Part shown: positions 9,389 through 17,644 of the stretch, one piece after another
How positions within the stretch are numbered: position 1 is the first letter of the stretch
How the letters are laid out: each line of letters begins with the position of its first letter
DNA from: Lysobacteraceae bacterium NML95-0200
GTDB taxonomy: Bacteria; Pseudomonadota; Gammaproteobacteria; Xanthomonadales; Xanthomonadaceae
Direction of reading: 5' to 3'
DNA length: 64,000 bases
NCBI GenBank assembly: GCA_002798255.1
Contig: NWQQ01000006.1
Span: 1 to 64,000, forward strand
The notes under the pieces: model-generated
Databases searched by the model: none
Told to the model about the DNA's origin: nothing
Seen by the model: the letters and a program-made list of their open reading frames with translations, nothing else
Position numbers and translations under genes: made by a program

Positions 9389-9856
9389 TCAAGCGTTGGC
9401 CGCCGCTTCGCGCCGCAATGCCACATAACGGGCACTCAAGGTACAGGCCGGCGTGCCATCGGCAAGCACAATCGAAACCTGCAACTGGATGCGTGCCTTG
9501 CCGCGCGCCGCAAACGTGTCGATAAAGGCTTGCATCGCCTGTGGCGACTGTGCCGTGGCATGCGCCAGCAAGTCGGTTTTTACCGGGTGCAGATATTTCA
9601 CCTCACTATCGGCCACATAGACATCGGCCTCGAAACCCGCGCGCAAGAGTTGCGCTGAGGCCAGCGCCCAGCCGGCCAATGTCATCAGCGCCACCAGCGA
9701 GCCGCCAAAGGCGCTGTCCTTGTCATTGAGATTGGCCGCCAGCGGCGCAGACAGGCTCAAATCGTCAACGCCGATATCGGCGATGGACATCTGCATCATG
9801 GCAACCGGTGGCATGGCCGCCATCTTGCTTTGTAGCCAAGCGTGAATATCGCGCAT
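9389..9856 (-). CDS. YiiD C-terminal-type (hotdog) thioesterase
   Basis: This 155-aa protein has a hotdog fold like the C-terminal domain of YiiD. NLNDKDSAFGGSLVALMTLAGW is the characteristic helix region and VADSEVKYLHPVKTDLLAHA the following strands. It is predicted to hydrolyse an acyl thioester; the substrate is unknown. ATG 9856 with GGGGA seven bases upstream is preferred to a GTG two codons earlier. It is divergent from hemD. Confidence 0.8.
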   Translation of the reverse strand: MRDIHAWLQSKMAAMPPVAMMQMSIADIGVDDLSLSAPLAANLNDKDSAFGGSLVALMTLAGWALASAQLLRAGFEADVYVADSEVKYLHPVKTDLLAHATAQSPQAMQAFIDTFAARGKARIQLQVSIVLADGTPACTLSARYVALRREAAANA

Positions 9857-9928
9857 GAGCACTTCCCCAAAAAGCTGCAGATGGTAATGGCTCTTTCATT
9901 TCCTGCCGTCACAGCGTCCAATATCGCC

Positions 9929-10693
9929 ATGAGCGATACCGCCTTTTTGCTGATTTCACTGCGCCCGCGCGGCGAGCACCAGCCGCTGCGAGATGCGGCC
10001 AGACGCCGTGGCGGGCAGGTTTTGGCGCTCTCACCCTGGCAGATTGAACAGTTAGCCGATGCGCCTGCGCGCACCGCACTGACCCGGGCAATGGCCTGCC
10101 CGCAGGTGATTTTTACAAGTCCTGCCGCCGTCAAGGCCGCTGCGGCGCTGGCGGCGTTCAGCCCGCCCTGCCGGACGCAATGCCTGGCCGTAGGCGAAGG
10201 CACACGCCGCGCCCTGCTGCGCGCGGGCCTGCAGGATGCCATCGCCCCGGCACGGATGGACAGCGAAGGTTTACTGGCACTGCCTGCGCTTGCCGGATTG
10301 GGCGCAGGCGCGCAGGTTGGGCTGGTCACCGCCCCCGGTGGTCGTGGTGAAATCCTGCGCCAGTTGCAGGCGCGCGGCATCGGCGTGCAGCGTGCCGATA
10401 TCTACCGGCGCAAACCGCTGCCGCTGTCCGCACGCGATCACGCACGCCTTGCCCAAGGCCTGAACGCAGACAGGCTGCAGTATCTGGCGCTTTCCAGTGG
10501 CGAGGCGTTTGAACATATCCTTGCCCTGCTGCCCGATACACTCTTGTCAACATTGCGCGAGAAGGTCGGCATCATCGCTGCCAGCGCACGCCTTGCCGAG
10601 CTTGCCCGCCAACAAGGCTTCACTGTCCACGCCATTGCTGCAAGCGCCCGCCCCGGCGATTTGCTTGCTGCGCTCCAACACCCGGAAAATTGA
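9929..10693 (+). CDS. hemD: Uroporphyrinogen-III synthase
   Basis: This 254-aa enzyme closes hydroxymethylbilane with D-ring inversion to uroporphyrinogen III in tetrapyrrole synthesis. Sequence conservation in the family is weak, but the layout is typical: LLISLRPRGEHQPL at the start, FTSPAAVKA, AVGEGTRRALLRAG, QVGLVTAPGGRGEILRQLQARG and a final IAASARLAELARQQGF. ATG 9929 (MSDTAF) is chosen rather than a frame opening at 9842. The stop TGA shares its last base with the polA ATG, so the two are coupled. No hemC lies upstream here. Confidence 0.88.
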   Translation: MSDTAFLLISLRPRGEHQPLRDAARRRGGQVLALSPWQIEQLADAPARTALTRAMACPQVIFTSPAAVKAAAALAAFSPPCRTQCLAVGEGTRRALLRAGLQDAIAPARMDSEGLLALPALAGLGAGAQVGLVTAPGGRGEILRQLQARGIGVQRADIYRRKPLPLSARDHARLAQGLNADRLQYLALSSGEAFEHILALLPDTLLSTLREKVGIIAASARLAELARQQGFTVHAIAASARPGDLLAALQHPEN

Positions 10694-13434
10694 TGAAAAA
10701 ACTGGTTCTGATTGATGGCTCGTCCTATCTGTATCGTGCCTTCCATGCCCTGCCGCCGCTGAGCAATGCCGCAGGCGAACCGACCGGCGCGCTGTTTGGC
10801 GTGGTCAACATGCTGCGCAGCCATATCAAAGAGGCGCCCGATTACATCGCCTTTGTGATGGATGCGCCCGGGCCGACCTTCCGCGATGCGCTGGATGCCC
10901 AGTACAAGGCCAACCGCCCGCCGATGCCGGAGGATTTGCGCGCGCAGATCGAGCCGCTGATGGCAATCGTCGCCGCACTGGGGTTGCCAATTCTGCGCCA
11001 GGGCGGGGTCGAGGCCGATGATGTCATCGGCACCTTGGCGCAGCAGGCCGCCGAAACCGGCGTAGCGGTCATCATCTCCACCGGCGACAAAGACATGGCG
11101 CAACTGGTACGCCCCGGCGTGGCGCTGGTCAACACCATGACCGGCAGCCGCATGGACAGCCGCGAGGCGGTGATGGACAAGTTCGGCGTGCCGCCCGAGC
11201 GCATCGTCGATTATCTGTCGCTGATGGGCGACAAGGTGGACAACATCCCCGGCGTGGACAAATGCGGGCCGAAAACCGCCGCCAAATGGCTGGCCGAATA
11301 CGGCTCGCTCGATGGCGTCATCGAAAACGCGGCCAATATCAAGGGCAAGGTCGGCGACAACCTGCGTGCGGTGCTCGCGCGGCTACCCCTGAACCGCAAG
11401 CTTGCCACCATCCGCACCGATGTGGAGCTGCCGCAGCGCTTTGATGCGCTTACCCCGGGCGCCGCCGATGAAACGGCGCTGCGCGCGCTGTACAGCCGCT
11501 ATGGCTTCAATCAGGCGCTGAAAGAGCTGAACGGCGCAAGCTCTGCCCACAGCGGCAAAGCCGCCACTGGCAACATCCGCATGCCGGCAGAAAAGCCAGC
11601 CAGCGCCATCGACCCCGCACTCAGCGTCAAAGGCCACTACCAGACCGTGTTGCGCCGGGAGGAGCTGGATGCCTGGCTTGCAAAACTTGAGCTCGCCACG
11701 CGCTTTGCCTTCGATACCGAAACCGACAGCCTGGATGCCATGCAGGCCAATCTTGTCGGCATCAGTCTTGCCACCACGGTGGGCGAAGCCTGCTATATCC
11801 CGCTGGCGCATCAATATCCCGGTGCACCAGCGCAATTGCCGATGAGCGAAGTACTCGATGCGCTGCGGCCGTTTTTTGCCGATGCCGGCAAACAGAAAAT
11901 CGCCCAGAATGGCAAATACGACCTGCATGTGCTGCGCCGCCACGGCGTTGAGGTGACAGGTCTTGCCGATGACAGCCTGCTGCAAAGTTTCGTGCTCGAT
12001 TCCACCCAGCGACACGATATGGACAGCCTGGCCAAGCGCCTGCTGGGCATCGACACCATTGCTTACAGCGATGTCGCCGGCAAGGGTGCCAAGCAAATCT
12101 CGTTTGCCGAAGTGCCGTTGGAGGCAGCCACCCAATATGCTGCCGAAGATGCCGACATCACCCTGCGACTTGCACAGGCACAGACGACGCAGCTGGCCGA
12201 AGCGCCCGCGCTTGCCCGGGTGTACCGGGAAATCGAAATGCCGCTGCTGCCGGTACTGGCGCGTGTCGAGGCGCATGGCGTACTGATTGACAGCGAGGAG
12301 CTGCGCCGCCAATCAGCCGATCTTGGCCGGCGCATGCTTGATGCCCAGCAGCGCGCCACGGACATCGCCGGACGCAGCCTCAACATGGATTCGCCCAAGC
12401 AAATCGGCGCCCTGCTGTATGACGAGCTGAAACTGCCAGTATTGGTGAAAACCCCGGGCGGCGCGCCCTCCACCAACGAAGAGGCCCTGGAGGCCATTGC
12501 CGATCAACACGAGCTGCCACGCATCATTCTGGAATATCGCGCCCTGACCAAATTGCGCAATACCTATACCGACAAACTGCCGGGCATGATCAACCCGGAT
12601 ACCGGCCGGGTGCATACCAGTTACAACCAGGCCGGCGCCGCCACCGGGCGGCTGGCCTCCTCCGACCCCAACCTGCAAAACATCCCGATTCGCAGCGAGG
12701 ATGGCCGCCGTATCCGTCGCGCCTTCATCGCTGCCCCCGGCTGCCAGTTGCTGGCCTGCGACTACTCGCAAATCGAGCTGCGCATCATGGCACATCTGTC
12801 CGAAGACCCGGCCCTGATTGCCGCCTTTGAAAAAGGCGCGGACATCCACCGCGCCACCGCCGCCGAAGTGTTCGGCAAGCCCATGGATGAAATCAACAGC
12901 GATGAACGCCGCGCCGCCAAAGCCATCAACTTCGGCCTGATTTACGGCATGAGCGCCTTTGGCCTGGCGCGCCAGTTGGGCGTTAGCCGCGGCCAGGCAC
13001 AGGACTATATCGCGCTGTATTTCAGCCGCTATCCCGGCGTGCGCGATTACATGGAGCGAAGCCGCGAGCAAGCCCGCGGCCAGGGCTTTGTGGAGACCGT
13101 ATTTGGCCGCCGCCTGTATCTGCCGTATATCCACTCACGCAACCAGGCACAGCGCGCCGGTGCCGAACGCGCCGCCATCAACGCACCGATGCAAGGCACG
13201 GCAGCGGACATCATCAAGCGCGCGATGATTTCAATTGACGACTGGCTGCAAGGCCAGGCGCAACGCGCACGGATGATCATGCAGGTGCATGACGAACTGG
13301 TATTCGAGGTGGAAAATGACTTCCTGCCCGAACTGACCGCCGAGGTCAGCCGCCGCATGAGCGCCGCTGCCGAGCTGCGCGTGCCACTGATTGTGGACTG
13401 CGGCAACGGGCAAAACTGGGACGAAGCTCACTAA
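10693..13434 (+). CDS. polA: DNA polymerase I
   Basis: This 913-aa enzyme has all three domains. The 5'-3' exonuclease runs from about 1 to 290 (LIDGSSYLYRAFHALPPL, DYLSLMGDKVDNIPG). The 3'-5' proofreading exonuclease is intact, with D341 and E343 in FDTETDSL. The polymerase has motif A DYSQIELR (D690), the O-helix around KAINFGLIYG and motif C VHDELVFE (D867). It removes RNA primers and fills gaps in repair and lagging-strand synthesis. The ATG overlaps the hemD stop by 1 nt. A putative sRNA gene lies directly downstream. Confidence 0.98.
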   Translation: MKKLVLIDGSSYLYRAFHALPPLSNAAGEPTGALFGVVNMLRSHIKEAPDYIAFVMDAPGPTFRDALDAQYKANRPPMPEDLRAQIEPLMAIVAALGLPILRQGGVEADDVIGTLAQQAAETGVAVIISTGDKDMAQLVRPGVALVNTMTGSRMDSREAVMDKFGVPPERIVDYLSLMGDKVDNIPGVDKCGPKTAAKWLAEYGSLDGVIENAANIKGKVGDNLRAVLARLPLNRKLATIRTDVELPQRFDALTPGAADETALRALYSRYGFNQALKELNGASSAHSGKAATGNIRMPAEKPASAIDPALSVKGHYQTVLRREELDAWLAKLELATRFAFDTETDSLDAMQANLVGISLATTVGEACYIPLAHQYPGAPAQLPMSEVLDALRPFFADAGKQKIAQNGKYDLHVLRRHGVEVTGLADDSLLQSFVLDSTQRHDMDSLAKRLLGIDTIAYSDVAGKGAKQISFAEVPLEAATQYAAEDADITLRLAQAQTTQLAEAPALARVYREIEMPLLPVLARVEAHGVLIDSEELRRQSADLGRRMLDAQQRATDIAGRSLNMDSPKQIGALLYDELKLPVLVKTPGGAPSTNEEALEAIADQHELPRIILEYRALTKLRNTYTDKLPGMINPDTGRVHTSYNQAGAATGRLASSDPNLQNIPIRSEDGRRIRRAFIAAPGCQLLACDYSQIELRIMAHLSEDPALIAAFEKGADIHRATAAEVFGKPMDEINSDERRAAKAINFGLIYGMSAFGLARQLGVSRGQAQDYIALYFSRYPGVRDYMERSREQARGQGFVETVFGRRLYLPYIHSRNQAQRAGAERAAINAPMQGTAADIIKRAMISIDDWLQGQAQRARMIMQVHDELVFEVENDFLPELTAEVSRRMSAAAELRVPLIVDCGNGQNWDEAH

Positions 13435-13490
13435 ATGAGAAATTCATGCCGAATCCGGCGTTCAAATTCAGCCTGTATCCATGTCCATCG

Positions 13491-13499
13491 TGTTTAACT
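13491..13499 (+). promoter_or_regulatory. Candidate extended -10 promoter of the polA-downstream sRNA
   Basis: TG-T-TTAACT has the extended -10 form and lies 7 bp before the first stem of the putative sRNA. No good -35 is visible. Confidence 0.35.
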
Positions 13500-13505
13500 A
13501 GCGCC

Positions 13506-13630
13506 CGTCAGATGCAATGTCTGACGCAGATCACTCCCTCTCCCCTGGAGTCGATCTTGGCGCGGCACCCCTCCCCAAGATGCCGCGTTCTCCTCCGCCC
13601 CGCCCGGCTCCCCCTCCGGCGGGGCTTTTT
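13506..13630 (+). ncRNA. Putative sX13-like small RNA with three C-rich loops and intrinsic terminator
   Basis: The region between polA and metF folds into four consecutive hairpins. Stem 1 is CGTCAGA/TCTGACG (13506-13526). Stem 2 is GATC-ACTCC/GGAGT-GATC with one bulged C (13529-13556), loop CTCTCCCCT. Stem 3 is CGCGGCA/TGCCGCG (13561-13587), loop CCCCTCCCCAAGA. Stem 4 is GCCCCGCC/GGCGGGGC followed by TTTTT (13597-13630), loop CGGCTCCCCCTCC, a textbook intrinsic terminator. Three pyrimidine-only or C-rich loops in a row, about 120 nt in all, just after polA, match what I recall of Xanthomonas sX13, which pairs its C-rich loops with G-rich mRNA leaders. Identity is inferred from structure and position, not alignment. 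Confidence 0.75.
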
Positions 13631-13706
13631 AATGCCCAAACCCATAAAATCACATTTATCTTGATAAAGCGATACAATTGCCGCCTTTCTCAATCAGGCC
13701 GCCGCG

Positions 13707-14531
13707 ATGCTCCCCATCAGCTTTGAAATCTATCCCCCCAAAAACGATGCGCAGCACGCCCAACTGCAACGCACCCTGGAAAAGCTCAAGCCCTACCGGC
13801 CGCAATTCATCTCCTGCACCTATGGCGCAGGCGGCTCAACCCGCGAACACACTGCCGAAACCGTGCAGCTGCTGAGCAGCGAGCATGGGCTGGAGGGCGT
13901 ACCGCACCTGACCTGCATCGGCAGCACCCGCGAGGAAATCATCGCGCTGCTGGCGCACTATCAGCAACAAGGCGTGCGCCGTATCGTCGCGCTACGCGGC
14001 GACATGCCTTCGGGCATGCTCGCCCCGGGCGAGCTGCGCCATGCCAGTGACCTGGTGGCGCTTATCCGCGACGCATTTGGCCAGCACTTCCATATCGAAG
14101 TCGCCGCCTATCCGGAAACCCACCCGCAGGCCCGCGATGCTCTGGCTGATATCGAAAACTTCAAGCGCAAGGTCGATGCCGGTGCCGACAGCGCCATCAC
14201 CCAATACTTTTACAATGCCGATGCCTATTTCCGCTTTGTCGATGATGTACGCGCCCTCGGCGTGAAAGTGCCGGTAGTGCCCGGCATCATGCCGATTTCC
14301 AACTTCAGCCAGCTGCAACGCTTTTCCGAAAGCTGCGGCGCGGAAATCCCGCGCTGGGTGGTGCAGCGGATGCGCGCCTTCGGGGATGATGGCAGCGCAA
14401 TCCGCGAGTTCGCCGCTGACCTGGTCGCCTCACTCTGCCAGCGTCTGCTTGCCGGTGGCGCACCGGCATTACACTTCTACACACTGAACCTTGCCCGCCC
14501 GGTGAGCAATATTTTGAAGCGTTTGCAGTAA
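13707..14531 (+). CDS. metF: 5,10-methylenetetrahydrofolate reductase
   Basis: This 274-aa flavoprotein reduces 5,10-methylene-THF to 5-methyl-THF for methionine synthesis. The family signature is clear: SFEIYPPK at the N terminus, ISCTYGAGGSTREHT, HLTCIG, RRIVALRGDMP, VAAYPETHP and FKRKVDAGADSAITQYFYN. Length is slightly below E. coli MetF (296 aa) but the domain is complete. No SAH or SAM riboswitch is recognisable upstream; that space is taken by the putative sRNA and about 75 bp of leader. Confidence 0.97.
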   Translation: MLPISFEIYPPKNDAQHAQLQRTLEKLKPYRPQFISCTYGAGGSTREHTAETVQLLSSEHGLEGVPHLTCIGSTREEIIALLAHYQQQGVRRIVALRGDMPSGMLAPGELRHASDLVALIRDAFGQHFHIEVAAYPETHPQARDALADIENFKRKVDAGADSAITQYFYNADAYFRFVDDVRALGVKVPVVPGIMPISNFSQLQRFSESCGAEIPRWVVQRMRAFGDDGSAIREFAADLVASLCQRLLAGGAPALHFYTLNLARPVSNILKRLQ

Positions 14532-14543
14532 ATTGCCGGGGTG

Positions 14544-15122
14544 ATGACTCGCCTTGCCACCGTCTTGCTACTCGCCCTGGCCTTCAATGCCAATGCGCAA
14601 ACCATCCGTCGCTGCACCGCAGCCGATGGCACGCTGGTATTGACTGACAAACATTGCCAATCCATTGGCGCCACCGAGCGTATTCCGCGCCCCCTGCCCA
14701 GCACCCGTCCCTCCGGACGCACCGGCACGGCGCTGCGCCCGGGCAGGCCAGCACCGCTGCGTGATAGCTGTATCCGCCATCTGGAGGAACTGCGCGGTGA
14801 AGTCGCTGCCGCCATTGACCTGAAGGATGCCAATCGTCTGTCCGGGGTTTATCACTGGCCGGGGCAAACCCACCGCAGTGGCGAAGCCATCCTGCAACGG
14901 CTGGAAACCATCGTGCAGCGTCCGCTGATTGATATTGTTGCCGTTGGCGGCGGCGAATCAGAACCGCAATGGCAGGAAAACGCCGAGGGCGAGCTGGTTC
15001 CGGTACCTGGCAAGCGTCGTACACCCACTGGACTGCGCGTATTGCAGTCCAATGGCTTTGGCAGCTCTGCGGTGACTTTCGGCCTGCGCCGCCATATGGG
15101 CTGCCTGTGGATCAGCCTGTAA
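14544..15122 (+). CDS. Secreted protein with DUF4124-like N terminus
   Basis: This 192-aa protein has a signal peptide (MTRLATVLLLALAFNANA) and then IRRCTAADGTLVLTDKHC, a short Cys-paired motif reminiscent of DUF4124. A Pro/Arg-rich linker (60-80) leads to a C-terminal region beginning DSCIRHLEELRGEVAAAI. Such proteins are common in xanthomonads and have no assigned function. The ATG at 14544 is used rather than the GTG just before it. It follows metF by 12 nt and may be co-transcribed by read-through only. Confidence 0.75.
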   Translation: MTRLATVLLLALAFNANAQTIRRCTAADGTLVLTDKHCQSIGATERIPRPLPSTRPSGRTGTALRPGRPAPLRDSCIRHLEELRGEVAAAIDLKDANRLSGVYHWPGQTHRSGEAILQRLETIVQRPLIDIVAVGGGESEPQWQENAEGELVPVPGKRRTPTGLRVLQSNGFGSSAVTFGLRRHMGCLWISL

Positions 15123-15178
15123 ATTTGCTGCCCTGACGATTGCAGGCGAAAATGCGCCTCCACTCACAGGAGCCGCAT

Positions 15179-16090
15179 ATGAACTACCCCGATTGGATCT
15201 GGCACAACGGACAAATCAAACCCTGGGCCGAAGCCACCACGCATGTCATGGCACATGCCCTGCATTACGGCTCGTCGGTGTTTGAAGGCGTGCGCAGTTA
15301 TGACACGCCCAATGGCCCGGCCATTTTCCGCCTGACCGATCACAACAAGCGACTGTTTGCCTCGGCACGCATTTACGACATGCCGATGCCGTACTCACTG
15401 GAGGAAATAAACGCCGCCTGCCGTGAGGTGTTGAAGAAGAACGGCTTTACCGCTGCCTATCTGCGTCCCTTCGCGTTCCGCGGGCTGGGCGGCTTTGGCC
15501 TGTCGGCCGACACCCCTGTGGACATGTCGGTGGCAGCCTGGAAGATGGGCGCCTATCTGGGCGAGGGCGTGCTGGAAAACGGTATTGATGCCTGCGTTTC
15601 CAGCTGGCAGCGTTTTGCCCCGAACACCATCCCCGCAGGCGCCAAGGCTGGCGGCAACTATCTTTCCGGTCAGCTGGTCGCGCGCGAAGCCCGCCGCCTC
15701 GGTTTTGGCGAAGGCATTGCGCTGGCCGCCACCGGCCTGCTCAGTGAAGGCGCAGGTGAAAACCTGTTCTTGGTGTTCAATGGCGAGCTGCATACCACCC
15801 CGGTCAGCGCCGCGCTTTTGAACGGCATCACCCGCAATACCATCATCACCCTGGCGCAGAAAGCAGGCATCAAGGTGGTGGAGCGCGATCTGCCGCGTGA
15901 ATACCTGTATCTGTGCGATGAGCTGTTCATGTGCGGCACGGCAGCGGAAATCACGCCGATCCGCTCGGTCGATGGCCGCGTGATTGGCGAGGGCGTGGCC
16001 GGCCCCATCACCCGGCAGATGCAAAAACTGTTCTTTGGCCTGTTCGACGGCACCACGCCAGACGAGCACGGCTGGCTGGAATACGTCTGA
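15179..16090 (+). CDS. ilvE: Branched-chain amino acid aminotransferase
   Basis: This 303-aa fold-type IV PLP enzyme interconverts Leu, Ile and Val with their 2-oxo acids. Signatures are HALHYGSSVFEGVRSY near the N terminus, the PLP lysine in AGAKAGGNYLSGQL, SEGAGENLFLV, LNGITRNTI and FMCGTAAEITPI. Length matches E. coli IlvE (309 aa). The start at 15179 is preceded by CAGGAG; a longer in-frame ATG at 15140 lacks one. No other ilv genes are nearby. It ends about 40 bp before a bidirectional terminator shared with creD. Confidence 0.95.
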   Translation: MNYPDWIWHNGQIKPWAEATTHVMAHALHYGSSVFEGVRSYDTPNGPAIFRLTDHNKRLFASARIYDMPMPYSLEEINAACREVLKKNGFTAAYLRPFAFRGLGGFGLSADTPVDMSVAAWKMGAYLGEGVLENGIDACVSSWQRFAPNTIPAGAKAGGNYLSGQLVAREARRLGFGEGIALAATGLLSEGAGENLFLVFNGELHTTPVSAALLNGITRNTIITLAQKAGIKVVERDLPREYLYLCDELFMCGTAAEITPIRSVDGRVIGEGVAGPITRQMQKLFFGLFDGTTPDEHGWLEYV

Positions 16091-16132
16091 ATCCAGAACA
16101 TTACAGGCCACTTCTTTGCCAAGAATGAAAAC

Positions 16133-16158
16133 AACCGGCGGGCTTTTGCCCGCCGGTT
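16133..16158. terminator. Bidirectional terminator between ilvE and creD
   Basis: An 11-bp perfect stem, AACCGGCGGGC/GCCCGCCGGTT, has a TTTT loop. On the minus strand it is followed by GTTTTCATTC, so it best serves creD; ilvE also runs into it. Confidence 0.75.
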
Positions 16159-16216
16159 GGCCATCACTATGTCAATATTGCTGTACTGACACGAGGCTTC
16201 TGCCTGTCTGTATCCG

Positions 16217-17515
16217 TTAGCGTCCTCCACCCTGACCCAGGGCATACCAGTCCACTTTGCGGGTGACGGTCATGATGGCGGCAAGAATCAGGAACAAAAG
16301 ACCCGAGCCCACCACCAGCGCATTGTCTTCCAGAATCAAAAGCCCATACAGCGCGCCATAAAGCGTGGCGAGCATCGCGGCAAAGCCCATGCCGCCGGTG
16401 ACGCTTTTCAGCACTGCGCTCAAATAGAAGCCTATCAGGCCGGTACAGGCCAGCGCAGCCAGCAGATAGGCAAGACCGAAGGCAATATGCTCGGAGAGGC
16501 TGAGCAGCAACAGGAAGAAAATCGCGATCGCAAGCCCCACCAAGCCATACTGAATGGGATGAACGCGAATCTGGCGGATCAGTTCAAACATGAAGAACCC
16601 GGCAAAGGTCAGCACCACGAACAACACCCCATATTTGGTGGCACGCTCGGCCAGCAGATAAGGATTGACCGGATCCAGCAGCGCCACTCGCGCCACATCC
16701 TGATCCATATAACTGCCACTTTGCCAATGCTTGCGCGCATCGGTCGCCAGCGCATCAATCTGCCAGTGCGCCTCGAAACCCTGCTGGGTGACATCGTGCT
16801 GCGGCAGGATGCCGGAGAAGCTCGGATGCGGCCAGTTGGACTTGAGCCGGATGTCATTGCTGTCTGCAAGCGGCAGGATGCCGAAACCTTCCGTACCGGC
16901 CAGGGTCATGACGATACGGGTTTCCAGCTGCAGCCTTTGCCGCCCCTCAATCTCCGGCAGCAATACATGCAAACCCGTCTTGCCGGACAAACCTGCCCCC
17001 TGCTGAATCTTCAGCCTGTTGCCGTTGACCTGTACCTGTGGTGTCCCGCGCAAGCCACGCACGTCGCTGATACCAAAGGCGATAAACGGCTGCCCAAATG
17101 TGTATTGCCCATCCGCTTGTTTTGGCGAAATTTCCGCATCGAAGCTGGCACTGAGCTCACCCTGCCAGTCATACACCCGCACCTCGTGCATCCCGCGCTT
17201 GCGCACCGATGGGCTCAAAATGCCTTCGGCCTTGAAGCTATCGGGATAGAAATACCAATGCCCGGTTTCTCTCTGCAGACCACGGCGAATTTCGCCATTT
17301 CCATCGGCCACATCCTTTTCCACGATACGGGTATAGGGCAGCACCAGCACCGGCGCCTGCACTTGCTGCTCTGCCCCCACATGGCTGGCGATATCGCGGA
17401 TCGCTTCTTGTCGGTAACTCTTGCGCCCCTGGATCACGCCAAAAATCATCATCAGCGGCACCAAAATGGCGATGGTCATGGCCATCACCACGATGGCCTT
17501 CACCCATAGTTTCAT
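16217..17515 (-). CDS. creD: Inner-membrane protein CreD
   Basis: This 432-aa protein has the CreD layout: one N-terminal membrane helix (AIVVMAMTIAILVPLMMIF), a large periplasmic domain of about 250 residues, and a cluster of C-terminal helices from about residue 290 (YGVLFVVLTFAGFFMFEL onward). CreD is a target of the CreBC two-component system and is linked to envelope stress and colicin/beta-lactam phenotypes, though its biochemistry is unclear. A near-perfect cre-tag lies about 70 bp upstream. creB and creC are not in this window. Confidence 0.93.
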   Translation of the reverse strand: MKLWVKAIVVMAMTIAILVPLMMIFGVIQGRKSYRQEAIRDIASHVGAEQQVQAPVLVLPYTRIVEKDVADGNGEIRRGLQRETGHWYFYPDSFKAEGILSPSVRKRGMHEVRVYDWQGELSASFDAEISPKQADGQYTFGQPFIAFGISDVRGLRGTPQVQVNGNRLKIQQGAGLSGKTGLHVLLPEIEGRQRLQLETRIVMTLAGTEGFGILPLADSNDIRLKSNWPHPSFSGILPQHDVTQQGFEAHWQIDALATDARKHWQSGSYMDQDVARVALLDPVNPYLLAERATKYGVLFVVLTFAGFFMFELIRQIRVHPIQYGLVGLAIAIFFLLLLSLSEHIAFGLAYLLAALACTGLIGFYLSAVLKSVTGGMGFAAMLATLYGALYGLLILEDNALVVGSGLLFLILAAIMTVTRKVDWYALGQGGGR

Positions 17516-17585
17516 TGCACACCTCGCATCTGTTTTGCAATGCGTGCATATTCACACCGGCATGTGCAGGGACGATGTGTTGAAT

Positions 17586-17601
17586 ATGAAGTGAGGGTGA
17601 A
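17586..17601 (-). promoter_or_regulatory. CreB-binding cre-tag upstream of creD
   Basis: Read on the minus strand this is TTCAC-CCTCAC-TTCAT, one base from the cre/blr-tag consensus TTCAC-N6-TTCAC. It lies 71 bp before the creD start, the expected place for activation by a CreB-type response regulator. Confidence 0.65.
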
Positions 17602-17644
17602 GTGCGCAAAGCCCGCCAGACAGTCGAAACTTCAGAATACGGGC

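Noticed and set aside
13437-13600. Short frames between polA and metF
   Set aside because: The sequence is better explained by four consecutive hairpins ending in an intrinsic terminator.
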